From Arthrobacter sp. QXT-31 (lineage in GTDB: Bacteria > Actinomycetota > Actinomycetes > Actinomycetales > Micrococcaceae), in NCBI RefSeq assembly GCF_001969265.1, contig NZ_CP019304.1, forward strand, positions 1,364,001 to 1,428,000: 64,000 nt of DNA. Direction: 5' to 3'. The notes below the pieces were generated by a model. The model had not been told where the DNA came from. It worked only from the letters and a program-made list of their open reading frames with translations, and ran no database searches. Position 1 is the first letter of the stretch. The number at the start of each line of letters is the position of its first letter. A program made the position numbers and the translations under genes. Below, in pieces: positions 10,318 to 19,500 of the stretch.

Positions 10318-11364
10318 ATGATCGAAATAAACTGCCCCAACGCTCCTGCTTCGCTCGCCCGGACAGCGCCGTCCGGACGTCCTTCCTTGAGGGTGGGCGT
10401 CGTACAGCACCGCTGGCACAGCAGCGCCGCCGCACTCCGTGCAGAGCTCAACGACGGCATCGACCGTGCCGCCCGGCTGGGTGCCACCGTGGTGTTCCTG
10501 CCCGAGCTCACCCTCTCCCGCTACCCCGCCGACCAGGTTCCGGAGAACGACCTGGCGCTGCAGGGGCAGCACCGCCCCCGCCCCTCCGACGCCGCCGAGG
10601 ACCTGCTGACGGGCCCCACCTTCCGCTTCGCGGCCGAGGCCGCCCGCCGGAACGGCATCAGTGTGCACGCCTCGCTCTACCAGCGGGCCGCCAACCCGGA
10701 CGGCTCCGACGACGGGCTGGGCCTGAACACCTCCATCCTGGTCTCGCCGTCCGGCGAACTCCTGGCCCGCACCCACAAGCTGCACATCCCGGTGACCGCC
10801 GGATACTACGAGGACAAGTTCTTCCGCCAGGGTCCTGCCGCGGAGGATGCCTACCAGGTTCATGCCCCGGCTGAACTCGGCGGTGCCCGGCTGGGCATGC
10901 CCACCTGCTGGGACGAGTGGTTCCCCGAGCTGGCGCGCATGTACTCCCTCGGCGGCGCCGAACTGCTCGTCTACCCGACGGCGATCGGTTCCGAGCCGCT
11001 GTTCCCGGACTTTGACACCCAGCCGCTCTGGCAGCAGGTCATCGTGGGCAACGGCATCGCCAACGGCCTGTTCATGGTGGTCCCGAACCGCTGGGGCCAG
11101 GAGGGCAGCCTGAACTTCTATGGCTCCTCCTTCATCTCGGATCCCTACGGCCGCGTCCTGGTCCAGGCACCCCGGAACGAGTCGGCGGTCCTCGTGGCCG
11201 ACCTCGACCTCGACCAGCGCAAGGACTGGCTGACGCTCTTCCCGTTCCTCACCACCCGCCGCCCGGACACCTATGCCCGGCTCACCGAGCCGGTCCGCTC
11301 CGGGGAGCCGTTCGGCACGCCTAATGCCCCGGCCGAGCTCGCCGAGGCCGGAGTGCAGGCGTGA
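10318..11364 (+). CDS. aguB: Carbon-nitrogen hydrolase, N-carbamoylputrescine amidase type
   Basis: The 348-aa nitrilase-superfamily enzyme carries the Glu-Lys-Cys triad in PELTLSRYP, THKLHIP and PTCWDEWFPE. AguB hydrolyses N-carbamoylputrescine to putrescine, CO2 and ammonia. The following gene is an agmatine deiminase, which makes that substrate, and its GTG start overlaps this stop by 4 bp. The protein has a ~20-residue N-terminal extension before the catalytic domain. The ATG at 10318 is chosen because it follows CTGGAG and the operator; upstream in-frame sequence is noncoding. Confidence 0.93.
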   Translation: MIEINCPNAPASLARTAPSGRPSLRVGVVQHRWHSSAAALRAELNDGIDRAARLGATVVFLPELTLSRYPADQVPENDLALQGQHRPRPSDAAEDLLTGPTFRFAAEAARRNGISVHASLYQRAANPDGSDDGLGLNTSILVSPSGELLARTHKLHIPVTAGYYEDKFFRQGPAAEDAYQVHAPAELGGARLGMPTCWDEWFPELARMYSLGGAELLVYPTAIGSEPLFPDFDTQPLWQQVIVGNGIANGLFMVVPNRWGQEGSLNFYGSSFISDPYGRVLVQAPRNESAVLVADLDLDQRKDWLTLFPFLTTRRPDTYARLTEPVRSGEPFGTPNAPAELAEAGVQA

Positions 11365-12386
11365 GCACGTGGCGCATGCCGGCTGAAACGGCCCGCCAGG
11401 AGCGGCTCTGGATGGCCTTCCCCACCGCGGGCTACACGCTCGGGGACACCGCGGAGGCGGCACATGCCGCCCGTTCCGTCTGGGCCGCCGTCGCGAACGC
11501 CGCCGTCGAGTTTGAACTGGTCACCATGGTGGTGGACCCGTCCGACGTCGGCACCGCCGCCCGCTACCTCTCCCCTGCCGTCGAGGTGCTGACGGCGGAA
11601 CTCAACGACGCGTGGATGCGCGACATCGGCCCCACGTTTGTCCTGGACGGAAACGGGTCCGTGGGTGCCGTGGACTGGGTCTTCAACGGCTGGGGCGCAC
11701 AGGACTGGGCGAGGTGGGACAAGGACTCACTGGTCGCCGCCGAGGTGGCCGGCCGGTCGGGCGCCCGGCACCTGGTCTCCGAGCTGGTCAACGAGGGCGG
11801 CGGAATCCAGGTGGACGGCGAAGGAACCGTGCTGGTCACCGAAACGGTGCAGCTGGATCCGGGCCGCAATCCCGGACTCGGCAAGGCCGACGTCGAGGCT
11901 GAACTGGCCAGGACCATCGGCGCCACCAAGGTGATCTGGCTGCCGCGCGGACTCACCCGGGATTCCCAGCGGTTCGGAACGCGCGGGCATGTGGACATCG
12001 TGGCCGCCATCCCGTCCCCGGGCAACCTGCTGGTCCATTCCCAGCAGAATCCTGCCCACCCGGACTATGAGGTGAGCCGCGGGATCATCAGCTTCCTGTC
12101 CTCCACGACCGACGCCGCCGGCCGGGAATGGAACATCATCGAAGTCCCGGCGCCCGTTGCCCTGACGGACCCGGAGGGCTTCGTGGACTACAGCTACATC
12201 AACCACGTTGTGGTCAACGGCGGAGTCATCGCCTGCACGTTCTCCGACCCCAACGACGAAAAGGCGCTCCGTATCCTCGCGGACGCCTATCCCGGACGCA
12301 AAGTTGTGGGCATCGATGCCCGCGAACTTTTCGCCCGCGGCGGGGGGATCCACTGCATCACCCAGCAGCAGCCCGCTGCCATCTAG
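11361..12386 (+). CDS. aguA: Agmatine deiminase (peptidyl-arginine deiminase family)
   Basis: The protein is 341 aa. Agmatine iminohydrolase converts agmatine to N-carbamoylputrescine plus ammonia. Catalytic elements of the guanidine-modifying superfamily are visible: LNDAWMRDIGPTF, NEGGGIQVDG, TRGHVDIV (catalytic His) and GGGIHCITQQQP (catalytic Cys near the C-terminus). The GTG start lies in a GTGA overlap with aguB, showing translational coupling. With aguB and the following permease it forms a complete agmatine import and use operon. Confidence 0.95.
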   Translation: MSTWRMPAETARQERLWMAFPTAGYTLGDTAEAAHAARSVWAAVANAAVEFELVTMVVDPSDVGTAARYLSPAVEVLTAELNDAWMRDIGPTFVLDGNGSVGAVDWVFNGWGAQDWARWDKDSLVAAEVAGRSGARHLVSELVNEGGGIQVDGEGTVLVTETVQLDPGRNPGLGKADVEAELARTIGATKVIWLPRGLTRDSQRFGTRGHVDIVAAIPSPGNLLVHSQQNPAHPDYEVSRGIISFLSSTTDAAGREWNIIEVPAPVALTDPEGFVDYSYINHVVVNGGVIACTFSDPNDEKALRILADAYPGRKVVGIDARELFARGGGIHCITQQQPAAI

Positions 12387-12398
12387 AAAGGGCCACTC

Positions 12399-13961
12399 AT
12401 GAGCCAAACCACGCGTGAAAGCATCCAGCCCGGCGGGAAGAGCGCTTCCCCGGCCGGCGACGCAGCACACGGCATCACCCGGAAGGGCCTGAAGGGCGGG
12501 CAGCTGGGCCTGCTCGCCGTCGTCGTCCTGGGCATTTCCACGATCGCTCCGGCCTACACGCTGACCAGCGCGCTCGGTCCCACGGTCAACGAGGCGGGAC
12601 TCCAGCTTCCGGTGATCTTCCTCATCGGCTTCATTCCCATGATCCTCGTATCGCTCGCCTACCGGGAGCTGAACGCTGACTCCCCGGACAGCGGCACCAC
12701 CTTCACGTGGGTGACCAAGGCCTTCGGACCGTGGGTTGGCTGGATGGGAGGCTGGGGCCTGCTGGCCGCCAACATCATTGTGCTGTCCAACCTCGCCGGG
12801 GTGGCGGTGGACTTCTTCTACCTGTTCCTGGCACAGCTGACCGGGTCGCCGGAACTGGCGGACCTTGCCGCCAACAAGCCGCTGAACGTGCTGACATGCT
12901 TTGTGTTCGTGGCCCTGGCTGTCTGGGTCAGCTACCGCGGCCTGCACACCACCAAGCTTGTCCAGTACGGGCTGGTGGGCTTCCAGCTGCTCGTGCTGGG
13001 CCTCTTCGTGGCCATGGCGTTCGCCAACTGGTCCACGTCCTCCACCGCCATCCCGTTCAGCTGGGACTGGTTCGACGTGAGCAAGATCGAGACGTTCGGC
13101 CAGATCGCCGCGGGCATCTCACTGTCCATCTTCGTCTACTGGGGCTGGGACGTGTGCCTGACCGTCAACGAGGAAACGGCCAACGGGAAGAAGACCGCCG
13201 GCCTCGCCGGCACCCTGACCGCCGTCGTCGTCCTGGGCATCTACCTGCTGGTGACCATCGCCACCATGATGTTCGCCGGCGTGGGCGATACGGGGATCGG
13301 CCTGAACAACGAGGAAAACCACGCGAACGTCTTCACCGCCCTGGCCTCGCCCATCATGGGCCCGTTCGCCATCCTGATGTCCCTGGCGGTCCTGTCCAGT
13401 TCGGCGGCATCGCTGCAGTCGACGTTCACCTCGCCCTCGCGCAGCCTGCTCGCGATGGCCCACTACGGAGCCCTGCCCCGGCCGTTCAGCCACATGAGCA
13501 AGAAGTTTTCGACGCCGGGCTTCGCCACGATCGCGGCCGGCGTGCTGTCCGCCGGGTTCTACGCCGTGATGCATGTGGTGAGCGAGAACGTCCTGAACGA
13601 CACCATCCTCGCCCTGGGCCTGATGATCTGCTTCTACTACGGACTGACCGCCTTTGCCTGCGCCTGGTACTTCCGCGGCAGCGTCTTCAGCAACGCCCGC
13701 AACTTCGTGCTGCGGCTGCTGTGCCCGCTGCTGGGCGGCATTGGCCTGACGGTGGTCTTCCTGCAGACCGCCATCGACAGCTGGGCGCCTGAGTTCGGCA
13801 GCGGTTCGGAGATCTTCGGCGTGGGGCTCGTGTTCGTGCTCGGAGTGGGGATCCTCGCCTTGGGAATCGTCTTCATGCTGGTGATGGCACGGCTGCAGCC
13901 CGGCTACTTCCGCGGAGACACCATCCGCAGGGACACCCCGGCGCTGGTGGTTCCCGAGTAG
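12399..13961 (+). CDS. APC-superfamily permease, probably agmatine or polyamine uptake
   Basis: The protein is 520 aa with about 12 TM segments. The N-terminal APC signature is LAVVVLGISTIAPAYTLTSAL. It begins 12 bp after the agmatine deiminase stop, behind a ribosome site, and a strong terminator follows it. The substrate is inferred only from the operon: agmatine, putrescine or a related cation. The cytoplasmic N-terminus is about 35 residues long and rich in small and charged residues. Confidence 0.9.
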   Translation: MSQTTRESIQPGGKSASPAGDAAHGITRKGLKGGQLGLLAVVVLGISTIAPAYTLTSALGPTVNEAGLQLPVIFLIGFIPMILVSLAYRELNADSPDSGTTFTWVTKAFGPWVGWMGGWGLLAANIIVLSNLAGVAVDFFYLFLAQLTGSPELADLAANKPLNVLTCFVFVALAVWVSYRGLHTTKLVQYGLVGFQLLVLGLFVAMAFANWSTSSTAIPFSWDWFDVSKIETFGQIAAGISLSIFVYWGWDVCLTVNEETANGKKTAGLAGTLTAVVVLGIYLLVTIATMMFAGVGDTGIGLNNEENHANVFTALASPIMGPFAILMSLAVLSSSAASLQSTFTSPSRSLLAMAHYGALPRPFSHMSKKFSTPGFATIAAGVLSAGFYAVMHVVSENVLNDTILALGLMICFYYGLTAFACAWYFRGSVFSNARNFVLRLLCPLLGGIGLTVVFLQTAIDSWAPEFGSGSEIFGVGLVFVLGVGILALGIVFMLVMARLQPGYFRGDTIRRDTPALVVPE

Positions 13962-13979
13962 CAGCCTGCTTCATCCTGC

Positions 13980-14042
13980 AACAGCGGCGGTGCCCCGCCT
14001 CCCGGACCAAACAGGTCCCGGGAGGCGGGGCACCGCTGTTTT
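13980..14042. terminator. Strong bidirectional terminator
   Basis: Arms of about 23 bp (AACAGCG..GTGCCCCGCCTCCCGG and its complement, with a 3-nt bulge) end in TTTT on the plus strand. It lies between the convergent permease and AMIN-like genes. Confidence 0.85.
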
Positions 14043-14058
14043 GATGGGCGCGGGCACC

Positions 14059-14607
14059 TCACCAGTAGTGCGCAACGTCGACGACGAGCCGTGAGCCCGA
14101 GCCGGGACCGTCCAGCGTGAACACCCTGAACGGCAGCCGGGCGCGGACGCCCAGGCCAAGGGCGGTATAGCCCTCAAAGCTGCCGGCCCAGGCCACCTGC
14201 CGGAACGTGTGGTAACCGGACACGTTGGTCACCTCGGACCGGTTGGCCGGGATGAACGTGGCCTTGCCGGTGGCGTTGTCATAGGCCGGCGAGTTGATGG
14301 TGAGCTGCAGGAAGGCGCCGCCGCGGAGCTTGACTGGCAGGCCGGACCCTTCCTGGGCAACCTGGGAAACGTAGCGGATGTTGTAGCCTTTGGCCTTGCC
14401 CCTGAGATCGATCACCAGGCGCTCGAAGCAACGGTGCTGGCCAGTGCGGACATTAGTGACGGCTGCCGTGCTCAGGGTCTGGTCTGCCTTCGCCAGCGAG
14501 CCCCACACCTGCCCGCAGTAGGAGGCTGCCGAGGCAGAGCCCGGAGCCAACAGGCCCAGTCCAACAGCCAGCAGAATGACTGTGAACCAGGCGGGGATTT
14601 TTTTCAT
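14059..14607 (-). CDS. Secreted AMIN-like domain protein
   Basis: The protein is 182 aa with a Sec signal peptide (MKKIPAWF, hydrophobic run, cleavage near ASA-AS). The mature part has HRCFERLVIDLRG and ends FRVFTLDGPGSGSRLVVDVAHYW, the pattern of actinobacterial AMIN-like domains. AMIN domains commonly target proteins to the cell envelope. Two cysteines could form a disulfide. It is monocistronic, with a shared terminator behind. The exact role is unknown. Confidence 0.8.
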   Translation of the reverse strand: MKKIPAWFTVILLAVGLGLLAPGSASAASYCGQVWGSLAKADQTLSTAAVTNVRTGQHRCFERLVIDLRGKAKGYNIRYVSQVAQEGSGLPVKLRGGAFLQLTINSPAYDNATGKATFIPANRSEVTNVSGYHTFRQVAWAGSFEGYTALGLGVRARLPFRVFTLDGPGSGSRLVVDVAHYW

Positions 14608-14855
14608 TTGGCCACCCCTTTCGAGTGAGCGATTGGATAGCTCCAGCGTAGGAGCGCCAAAAGCCCTAAACGAGGGATGTGGCCGGTTCGGGGCGCAACC
14701 GTTAATCTTGCAAAAAGCGGGTCACGGGGACGTAATCGCCGGGGTCTTTTTGAGGGCGTCGAGAGTCGTTTGTGGCCCTTTCTCCATGCTTCCGTTACCG
14801 CTCATAACGGGCCCTTTGCGGCCATATTGCGGGTGTGAGGAAAGCAGGACGCAAA

Positions 14856-14898
14856 ATGCGAGGCGCCGGCCTCCCAAATGGGAGCCGGCGCCTCGCAT
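14856..14898 (-). terminator. Terminator of the DUF4193 gene
   Basis: About 19-bp arms (ATGCGAGGCGCCGG..TCCC and complement, one bulged base) around AAAT, 22 nt beyond the stop codon at 14921. The rest of the gap 14608-14855 holds no recognisable feature. Confidence 0.75.
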
Positions 14899-14920
14899 GG
14901 CCATGCACAGTCGGGCTGTC

Positions 14921-15223
14921 TTAGCCTTCGCAGTCGTGGCAGTACTTCATGCCGTTCTTTTCCTTCGCCACCTGGGACCGGTGACGGACCAGGAAGCAGG
15001 AGCCGCAGGTGAATTCGTCGGACTGCTCGGGAACGACGATAACCGTCAGTTCCTCGTTGGAAAGATCGGCGCCCGGAAGGTCGATGCCCTCGGCGGTGTC
15101 ATTCTCGTCGACGTCGATAACGGCGGTCTGGGCACCGCCGCCGCGGGACGCCTGGAGGGCCTCCAAAGATTCGGAGGGAGACTCTTCTTCTGTCTTGCGT
15201 GGGGCGTCGTAATCGGTAGCCAT
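14921..15223 (-). CDS. DUF4193 family small acidic zinc-ribbon protein
   Basis: The 100-aa protein starts MATDYDAPRKTEEE, has an acidic middle and the family block LPGADLSNEEL. It ends in a CGSC..CHDC pair that should bind zinc (DEFTCGSCFLVRHRSQ and YCHDC). DUF4193 proteins are small, widespread in Actinobacteria and uncharacterised. The open frame extends upstream, but the family start MATDY fixes the ATG at 15223. It is a single-gene unit with a strong terminator. Confidence 0.88.
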   Translation of the reverse strand: MATDYDAPRKTEEESPSESLEALQASRGGGAQTAVIDVDENDTAEGIDLPGADLSNEELTVIVVPEQSDEFTCGSCFLVRHRSQVAKEKNGMKYCHDCEG

Positions 15224-15478
15224 AGCGTTGTTCACTTTCGTTGCTGCACAGCGCCATTCAGGCACCTCAGTGAAGCAGTTTAGGTCATAAAGCAGCAACG
15301 TCAAGAATAGTGTGGCCAAAGCGACACTAATGGGTCTTTTCCGCCTGTTTCGGGGGCTTGCCGGGGGCTCCGGGCAGTTAAGTTTCAGGGCACTAACGCA
15401 TCCGGGCGACCACTGGCGGGCCGCCGTCGTCGGTCTTAGCCTTGAGCTGTTCCTGGATCTGACCGCCGGAGGCACCAC

Positions 15479-15826
15479 ATGGCTACGAAACTGAACCGCA
15501 AGGCACTGGAGCATGCACGCAGCCTCGTAAAGAAAGGGAAAGTGGAACGGGATATCCGTGACGACTGGAGCGAGCATACTCCCTCAACGGATGAGGAGAA
15601 CTCGTTTGTCGACAAGCACGGCTTCGACGAATTCTCGAAGTGGCACCTGGGCATCGACAGCGAGAAATCGGAAGGCACCAAGGGCAGCGTGAGCTTTCCC
15701 TTCGGGGATTTCAAGAAGGTCCACCGCTGCGCCATTATTTCCCTGGAGAGCCGGGCGGCGCAGTACGACCATGACGACATCAGCAAGGCCGCCAAGGACC
15801 TGCTGGAGGAGATCGACGCCGATTAA
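15479..15826 (+). CDS. Conserved hypothetical protein (115 aa)
   Basis: A hydrophilic 115-aa protein beginning MATKLNRKALEHARSLVKKG, with a mixed charged composition and WHLGID, VSFPFGDF and VHRCAIIS blocks. It has no signal peptide or membrane segment. GGAGG stands before the ATG. Its stop overlaps the stop of the opposing small gene at 15823. Similar-looking proteins are common in Actinobacteria, but I cannot name a function. Confidence 0.8.
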   Translation: MATKLNRKALEHARSLVKKGKVERDIRDDWSEHTPSTDEENSFVDKHGFDEFSKWHLGIDSEKSEGTKGSVSFPFGDFKKVHRCAIISLESRAAQYDHDDISKAAKDLLEEIDAD

Positions 15827-16044
15827 CGGCTCACTGCCTGGCTCCCTGCCGGGTCTGCTTTGGCCAGCCGCCATGTCACGCTTTGTCCATGCAGGCCGGG
15901 CATTAGGGAGCCTTGCCACAAGTAACGGGCTGTGCCTCCTTGCTGGCCTTCAGGGATCCACCAACCTGTGTGCGGGCAGTGGACCCCGGTGGCAACGGCG
16001 CGTCGCGCCGGGCGTAGAGCGTTCATTGCCTCGATGCTTTTCAT
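15823..16044 (-). CDS. Small tryptophan-rich conserved protein
   Basis: About 73 aa. The body contains CPHTGWWIPEG, ARYLWQGSLMPGLHG and QSVTWRLAK, a pattern I associate with a small bacterial family of unknown role (C-x2-GWW.. MP..G..VTW). Two ATGs compete. AAGGAG directly abuts the first (16050) and is 6 nt from the second (16044), which is preferred. It converges on the 115-aa gene with overlapping stop codons. The gap 16045-16128 has only leader sequence. Confidence 0.65.
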   Translation of the reverse strand: MKSIEAMNALRPARRAVATGVHCPHTGWWIPEGQQGGTARYLWQGSLMPGLHGQSVTWRLAKADPAGSQAVSR

Positions 16045-16128
16045 GTCCATCTCCTTTGATGGTTTTGAGGAGTCAACGGTGGTGGGGCGCCCGCTTGCGT
16101 TGGCGCCCCACCACTGTTCCTGACGCTG

Positions 16129-17253
16129 TTAGAAGGCGCGGCGCAGTACCACTCTGCTTCCTGTCTTGACGAGCATCAGCAAGAGCAGCAGGATGCCGAC
16201 GTAGCCGTTGATCACGTAGACAACGTTGACCATCTGTGAGAACGGGACGACCAGGCCCACAACGGTTCCGGCCGCTGCGAGGGCGAGGGTCAGGTACTTG
16301 AAGCCCGGCTTCTCGTCGGAATAGAAGCGTGAGGATACGGTCCAGAGCAGCGGGACGGCGGTTGTGTAGATGCCGGCAAGGATCATGACGGAAATCCCGG
16401 CGGCCAGCAGCGGGCTTACGTCGTTAGCCAGCACGAGCATGGGAATTTCGGTGCCGTTCACGCGTGCGATGTGGGCGAGCAGCCCCAACCCGACGATGAT
16501 GCACGCCACCGAGAAGACAACTGAACCCACCAAACCGCCAGTGGCAGCTTCTTTGCGGCTGCGTGCCGTCTTGCCCAGTGCGGTGAGGAATGCAGCCAAC
16601 CAGAGCATGCAGAAACCCACATAGGACAGCCCGGACATGAACCAGTTCGTTGAGGCTTGGGTCAGCTCCAGCCCGGGCAGCAGCGCGTTCCCCTCGGCGA
16701 TGCCGCCTGGATTCCGGACAATGCCCAGGACGCCGAGCGCGATGGCGATGACGGCGATGAGCGGGCCAATCTTGCCGATCACGTCCACCAGGTTCTTCAA
16801 CCCGAACCACACGGTGAGCCCGACGACCACTGCAAGTCCGATGCCGCCAACAAACTTTGACAATCCGTAATGCTCCTCGAAAACGGCGCCGGCACCCGCA
16901 ACCATGACGGCAAAGCTCAGGAACACGAAGAGGATGGAGAAGTAGTCAAAGAAGGTGCCCAGGTACTTGCCGCAGTAATAGTGAAAGATTCGTGAGGGCT
17001 TATCGAAGCTTTTCGCCTGGCCTACCACGAAGAACTCAATGACGACGTACGTCATCAGGGCGAGAACCAGCAGGCCGGTCCCGAACACGCCCCAATACCC
17101 GTACGACGTGAAGTACTGGAGGATTTCCTGGCCGGTAGCGAAGCCCGAACCGATGAGGAAGGCGACAATGGCGCCGGCGTACGTAAGGATCCGAGGAATG
17201 CTCGTCTTTTGTTGAGTCTCTACGCGCGCCTGGGTTAAGCCAACTTGTGTCAT
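16129..17253 (-). CDS. YkvI-family membrane protein (APC-like)
   Basis: The protein is 374 aa with about 10 TM helices. The N-terminal signature is AGAIVAFLIGSGFATGQEIL, then QYFTSYGYWG, as in the YkvI family related to branched-chain amino-acid carriers. The C-terminus is short and basic (KTGSRVVLRRAF). No partner gene is co-transcribed. A perfect 12-bp palindrome lies about 50 bp upstream, so it is probably regulated separately. The substrate is unknown. Confidence 0.82.
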   Translation of the reverse strand: MTQVGLTQARVETQQKTSIPRILTYAGAIVAFLIGSGFATGQEILQYFTSYGYWGVFGTGLLVLALMTYVVIEFFVVGQAKSFDKPSRIFHYYCGKYLGTFFDYFSILFVFLSFAVMVAGAGAVFEEHYGLSKFVGGIGLAVVVGLTVWFGLKNLVDVIGKIGPLIAVIAIALGVLGIVRNPGGIAEGNALLPGLELTQASTNWFMSGLSYVGFCMLWLAAFLTALGKTARSRKEAATGGLVGSVVFSVACIIVGLGLLAHIARVNGTEIPMLVLANDVSPLLAAGISVMILAGIYTTAVPLLWTVSSRFYSDEKPGFKYLTLALAAAGTVVGLVVPFSQMVNVVYVINGYVGILLLLLMLVKTGSRVVLRRAF

Positions 17254-17301
17254 CTACGGGTTCCTCCCGACAGTGGCACGGCCTCATTGCCGTGTCAACA
17301 G

Positions 17302-17313
17302 CTGATATATCAG
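17302..17313. promoter_or_regulatory. Palindrome CTGATATATCAG upstream of the YkvI gene
   Basis: A perfect 12-bp palindrome 49 bp ahead of the YkvI-family start, in the 174-bp gap that follows the MFS stop. Its form fits a GntR-family half-site pair. The binding protein is unproven; the FCD-type GntR gene at 18841-19500 is the nearest candidate. Confidence 0.5.
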
Positions 17314-17427
17314 AACACTAGGAACGGTATGCCACGTGCTGTGATGCAGTCAACATTTTTGGCGGACGGGCCAGAATGTGAAGCAGGCCTCATCACCGCG
17401 GTGCTCCATGTGCCTGGCAAGGCACGC

Positions 17428-18807
17428 TCAGGCGGCTCCGGAAGCGGGTCGAAGTTCGGATGTGCTCTCCCCGCTGGAGTGCATCAGAGGGGCACCTTTG
17501 GTTTCTACGGCAAGGAAGAAAGACAGCAGGAGTCCCGCCACGGTCATCAATGCAGCAACCAGCATGGTTGCGCCGATTCCCCAGGCTTCCAGTGCCAGGG
17601 GCAGACCGAAGGTGCCAAGAGCAGCCCCGATGCGGCTGGCCGCGGTACTGATTCCCACCGCGCTGGCCCTAACGCTGGTCGGAAAGAGCTCACAGGGGTA
17701 GGCCCACTCCAAAATGCCCGGACCACCGGAGAACAAGGCATAGGCGCAGAAACACGCGATGATGACGCCTGCGGGAGCCCATGGAATGATGCCCAGAACT
17801 AACAGCGGAACTGACATCAGAGCGAAGCCCCAAATGATGAGCGGGCGCCGGCCCCAGGTGTCGACCAGGCCAAGGGCGGCAAGACAGCCGGCCAGGAACC
17901 CCAAATTGATCACCGCGGAGCCGAGGGTCGAGTGGCTGCCTTGGGCTAAACCGAGGGCGGAGAGGATCGTGGGACCGAATGTGTAGATGGCAAAGAGCGG
18001 GCCCGCCTGCAGGGCGTAAAAGCCACTGCAGAAAATTAGCCTCCGAAAGTATCTGGGTTGCAGCAGGATGCGCAGTCCCTGTCCGTTTGCGGCCTCGTCT
18101 TGCCTTCCCGTGGTATCAATCACCAGGAGCCCGATACCGGGCTGGTCTGCGAGCGCAGCACGGACGGCGCTCTTCGCCTCCTTGGGCCTGCCCTTGTGGA
18201 GGAGCCACCGTGCGGATTCAGGCATGCCGAGCCTGAGCGTCAGGACGATGACCCCGAGTACGGCTGAGGAAACGAGCATCCAGCGCCATGACGCCGCACC
18301 AAGAATTTCGAACATGGAGTAGCCCACCAGCGACGCGAAGGCAGCACCGATGAACCACCCCGCCTGGAGAAGGCCAAGCGCCCGGCCGCGGCGCCGGCGC
18401 GGAAGCCATTCAGCCAGCAGGGCATTGACAATTGGATAGTTGGCGCCGATCGCTATGCCCAGGATGAATCTCGCGGCGATGAGCTGGACTGCATCCTGGA
18501 CAAAAAACTGCAGCAGGGAGCCTGCCACGAGGACCCAGAGGTCGATGGTGTACATCAACTGACGCCCGATCCTGTCCGCTACCGGCCCGAAGACGAGGGC
18601 TCCCAGGAAGATGCCCAGCAGCGCCGAGGCACCAATGAGGCTGGTCTCCAGGGGGCTGGCCCCGAAGTCAGCCGAGATACCGGACATGGCAATTGCGATG
18701 ATGCCGAGGATGTAGCCGGCCAAAACGGGTCCGCCCAGGCAGGCGGCAACCAGCCGTTTGTGGAACCGTAAGAAGCGTGCTTCATCGATGGCGGCATGGA
18801 TGTCCAT
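17428..18807 (-). CDS. MFS carrier, metabolite:H+ symporter type
   Basis: The protein is 459 aa with 12 TM segments. Motif A is FGPVADRIGRQLMY, and MPESARWLLHKGRPKEA marks the central loop as in sugar-porter and aromatic-acid carriers. FPTSVRASAVGIS marks the later conserved loop. AAGGAG precedes the ATG. It lies 33 bp downstream of the GntR regulator and is very probably co-transcribed with it. It is more distant from the two near-identical carriers at 19607 and 25213. Confidence 0.88.
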   Translation of the reverse strand: MDIHAAIDEARFLRFHKRLVAACLGGPVLAGYILGIIAIAMSGISADFGASPLETSLIGASALLGIFLGALVFGPVADRIGRQLMYTIDLWVLVAGSLLQFFVQDAVQLIAARFILGIAIGANYPIVNALLAEWLPRRRRGRALGLLQAGWFIGAAFASLVGYSMFEILGAASWRWMLVSSAVLGVIVLTLRLGMPESARWLLHKGRPKEAKSAVRAALADQPGIGLLVIDTTGRQDEAANGQGLRILLQPRYFRRLIFCSGFYALQAGPLFAIYTFGPTILSALGLAQGSHSTLGSAVINLGFLAGCLAALGLVDTWGRRPLIIWGFALMSVPLLVLGIIPWAPAGVIIACFCAYALFSGGPGILEWAYPCELFPTSVRASAVGISTAASRIGAALGTFGLPLALEAWGIGATMLVAALMTVAGLLLSFFLAVETKGAPLMHSSGESTSELRPASGAA

Positions 18808-18840
18808 GGAACTCCTTGGGAACGTGACGCTGGATGCCGG

Positions 18841-19500
18841 CTAGCGGAGCCCGGCCAGGTAGTTGTCGAAGGCACGGACATGCTGATCCATCAGGCTGCG
18901 GCTTTGCTCGCTGTCATTTGCCTCGATCCGTTCCAGGATTTCGGCCAGTTCCAGGGTCCGTTCGACGACAGGCGGCTGGCGTTCCAGGAGCAGTGACCAG
19001 AGCCGGATGGACAGGTGGGCGTATCGTGTGAGCGTGTCCTCAAGGTGCCGGTTCATGCTCAGGCCATAGATGAGTTTATGCACCGCAAGGTGGAGCCGCA
19101 TGAGTTCGCTCTGTTCGAGGGAGCGCGTTCTTAGCGACCGCAGGAGTTCCAGATGCTGGTCAAGGGTCTCTGCGTGTCCCGGGTGGTAATGCTCAGCCGC
19201 GAGTCCGGCCGCTACTGGTTCGAGGGCATGGCGGATCAGGGAAACCTGGCGGAAGTCACTGGGATCGACGGGGGCGGCGAAAGCCCCTTTGCGCATCTTT
19301 GTCACCACGAGGCGGTCGTTTTCGAGTTTGCCCAGGGCCTCGCGGATCGGCGTGCGGCCCATCTGCATGTCCTTGGACAACTGCGATTCGTTGATTGCCT
19401 CATTGGGGCGGATATCGAGGGTGATGATTCTGTCGGCAATGACCCTGTAGGCAAGGCTGGCCAGAGATTCGATGACGCAAGCACTCCGTTCCGTATCGGC
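18841..19500 (-). CDS. GntR-family regulator, FCD subfamily, start unresolved
   Basis: The wHTH is complete only if reading begins upstream of the TTG at 19380. The in-frame sequence SLASLAYRVIADRIITLDIR..NEAINESQLSKD leads into MGRTPIREALGKLENDRL, a normal GntR head. The frame is open to a TAA at 19501-19503, yet contains no ATG, GTG or TTG before that TTG. An ATG (19509) exists in another frame (MRKPIRNGVL). The start may therefore be lost to a frameshift or be non-canonical. The FCD ligand domain (HLAVHKLIYG..) is intact. It precedes an MFS gene and probably controls the neighbouring amine operons. Confidence 0.75.
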   Translation of the reverse strand, partial: ADTERSACVIESLASLAYRVIADRIITLDIRPNEAINESQLSKDMQMGRTPIREALGKLENDRLVVTKMRKGAFAAPVDPSDFRQVSLIRHALEPVAAGLAAEHYHPGHAETLDQHLELLRSLRTRSLEQSELMRLHLAVHKLIYGLSMNRHLEDTLTRYAHLSIRLWSLLLERQPPVVERTLELAEILERIEANDSEQSRSLMDQHVRAFDNYLAGLR

